This document shows positions 41,932 through 42,530 of a stretch of 42,530 nucleotides of DNA, in pieces. The position numbers and the translations under genes are program-made. Location: assembly GCA_025462755.1 (NCBI GenBank), contig JAOAPF010000313.1, positions 1-42,530 on the forward strand, given 5' to 3'. The DNA comes from Edaphobacter sp. (GTDB lineage Bacteria > Acidobacteriota > Terriglobia > Terriglobales > Acidobacteriaceae). Position 1 is the first letter of the stretch. Each line of letters starts with the position of its first letter. The notes under the pieces are model-generated. The model saw only the letters and a program-made list of their open reading frames with translations. It searched no databases and was not told where the DNA came from.

Positions 41932-42530
41932 TCACCTCCCGGGGTTATCTTGCGATGGTTGGTAGGTTGGGTAATCGGAATAGCCACGCGGCCCCGAGGC
42001 GTAGACGGTTTCCCAATCCACTTCGGCAAGAGGGGCATTTTCTGCAAACCTCTGGACCAGGTCTGGATTTGCGATATAAGGACGGCCGAACGCCACCAGA
42101 TCCGCCAGACCTTCCCCGATAAGGCGATTGCCGCGATCACGGTCCATCTTCACGTTCGCGATAAGTGTGCCTTTGAAGAGAGGACGGAATTGCCGGAACA
42201 TGCCATCATCGGCCAATTTCTCAAGTGGAGTACCAGAAAAGTCGGTGGTATCGCCCATGAGCAACAAGTGCGAAAGATTGTAGGTACTCAGCTTCTGAAT
42301 TGCGTATTCGGTGACGGGCAGGGTTTCGTCGTTGGCCTGAAATGCACTGCCTTCGTGCATCGGGCTGATCTTGATTCCAACCCGTTGCGCATCGACCTCG
42401 CCTAGGACCGACTCGACTACCTCGAAAAGAAAACGCGAGCGATTTTCCAGGCTCCCGCCGTACTCGTCTTTACGCAGGTTGGTGGTGGCATTCAGAAACT
42501 GCGAGATCAAATAGAGATAGTTGGCGAGGA
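41932..42530 (-). CDS. Old Yellow Enzyme-family alkene reductase, cut by the window edge
   Basis: The C-terminal 199 residues of an FMN-dependent OYE-family reductase; the N-terminus lies beyond base 42530. Visible are YLISQFLNATTNLRKDEYGG, SLENRSRFLFEV and VGIKISP, as in NemA-like enzymes, and the FMN-binding end LIGEGLADLVAFGRPYIANPDL. It reduces activated double bonds with NADPH. The SDR gene follows it on the same strand after 51 bases, so the two may share a transcript. Confidence 0.9.
   Translation of the reverse strand, partial: LANYLYLISQFLNATTNLRKDEYGGSLENRSRFLFEVVESVLGEVDAQRVGIKISPMHEGSAFQANDETLPVTEYAIQKLSTYNLSHLLLMGDTTDFSGTPLEKLADDGMFRQFRPLFKGTLIANVKMDRDRGNRLIGEGLADLVAFGRPYIANPDLVQRFAENAPLAEVDWETVYASGPRGYSDYPTYQPSQDNPGR

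Overview
The window reads as the chromosome of an Acidobacteriota bacterium (Terriglobia-like, such as Granulicella or Edaphobacter; this is inferred from gene style and base composition and was not tested) carrying an integrative and conjugative element (ICE).

Left flank, 1-5757: core genes purC, a CvpA-type membrane protein, a Fis-type regulator, a large secretin and a convergent PAS histidine kinase. tRNA-Gly(GCC) and tRNA-Cys(GCA) follow. The element begins directly after tRNA-Cys, with a tyrosine integrase pointing back at the tRNA.

Conjugation region, 7575-30138, all on +: a small membrane protein, a MoxR ATPase, a lytic transglycosylase, a frameshifted VirB9-like gene, VirB10, a 760-base leader with a terminator and a seven-unit 36/37-bp repeat array, VirB2-like pilins, VirB3, VirB4, two tandem VirB5/TrbJ-like proteins, VirB6/TrbL, VirB8, a small protein, an 850-residue protein that looks like a divergent single-chain double-psi beta-barrel (DPBB) RNA polymerase, a second and intact VirB9-like lipoprotein, a VirD4/TraD-type coupling ATPase, three unrecognised proteins and a replication-relaxation-like winged-helix protein. 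Several secreted parts occur in pairs. No VirB11 and no standard relaxase were recognised.

Accessory and DNA-processing region, 30139-40361: a VOC gene and a transposase remnant, small orphan genes, an archaeo-eukaryotic-type primase with a C-terminal zinc finger, two unknown proteins, SSB, an Xre/RES toxin-antitoxin pair, a Rad52-like annealing protein, a small CxxC protein, a double AAA+ ATPase with a degenerate second module, and a MazE/MazF pair. Primase, SSB and annealase fit processing of the single strand that arrives by conjugation. The polymerase-like protein, encoded inside the secretion operon, could be part of the same job.

Right end, 40647-42530: an NTF2/SnoaL-like protein, an SDR oxidoreductase and a cut-off Old Yellow Enzyme gene, all on -. 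Whether these are element cargo or chromosome cannot be decided, because no second copy of the tRNA-Cys 3' end was seen and the right boundary is not located.

All calls come from reading sequence and translations; no database search was run.
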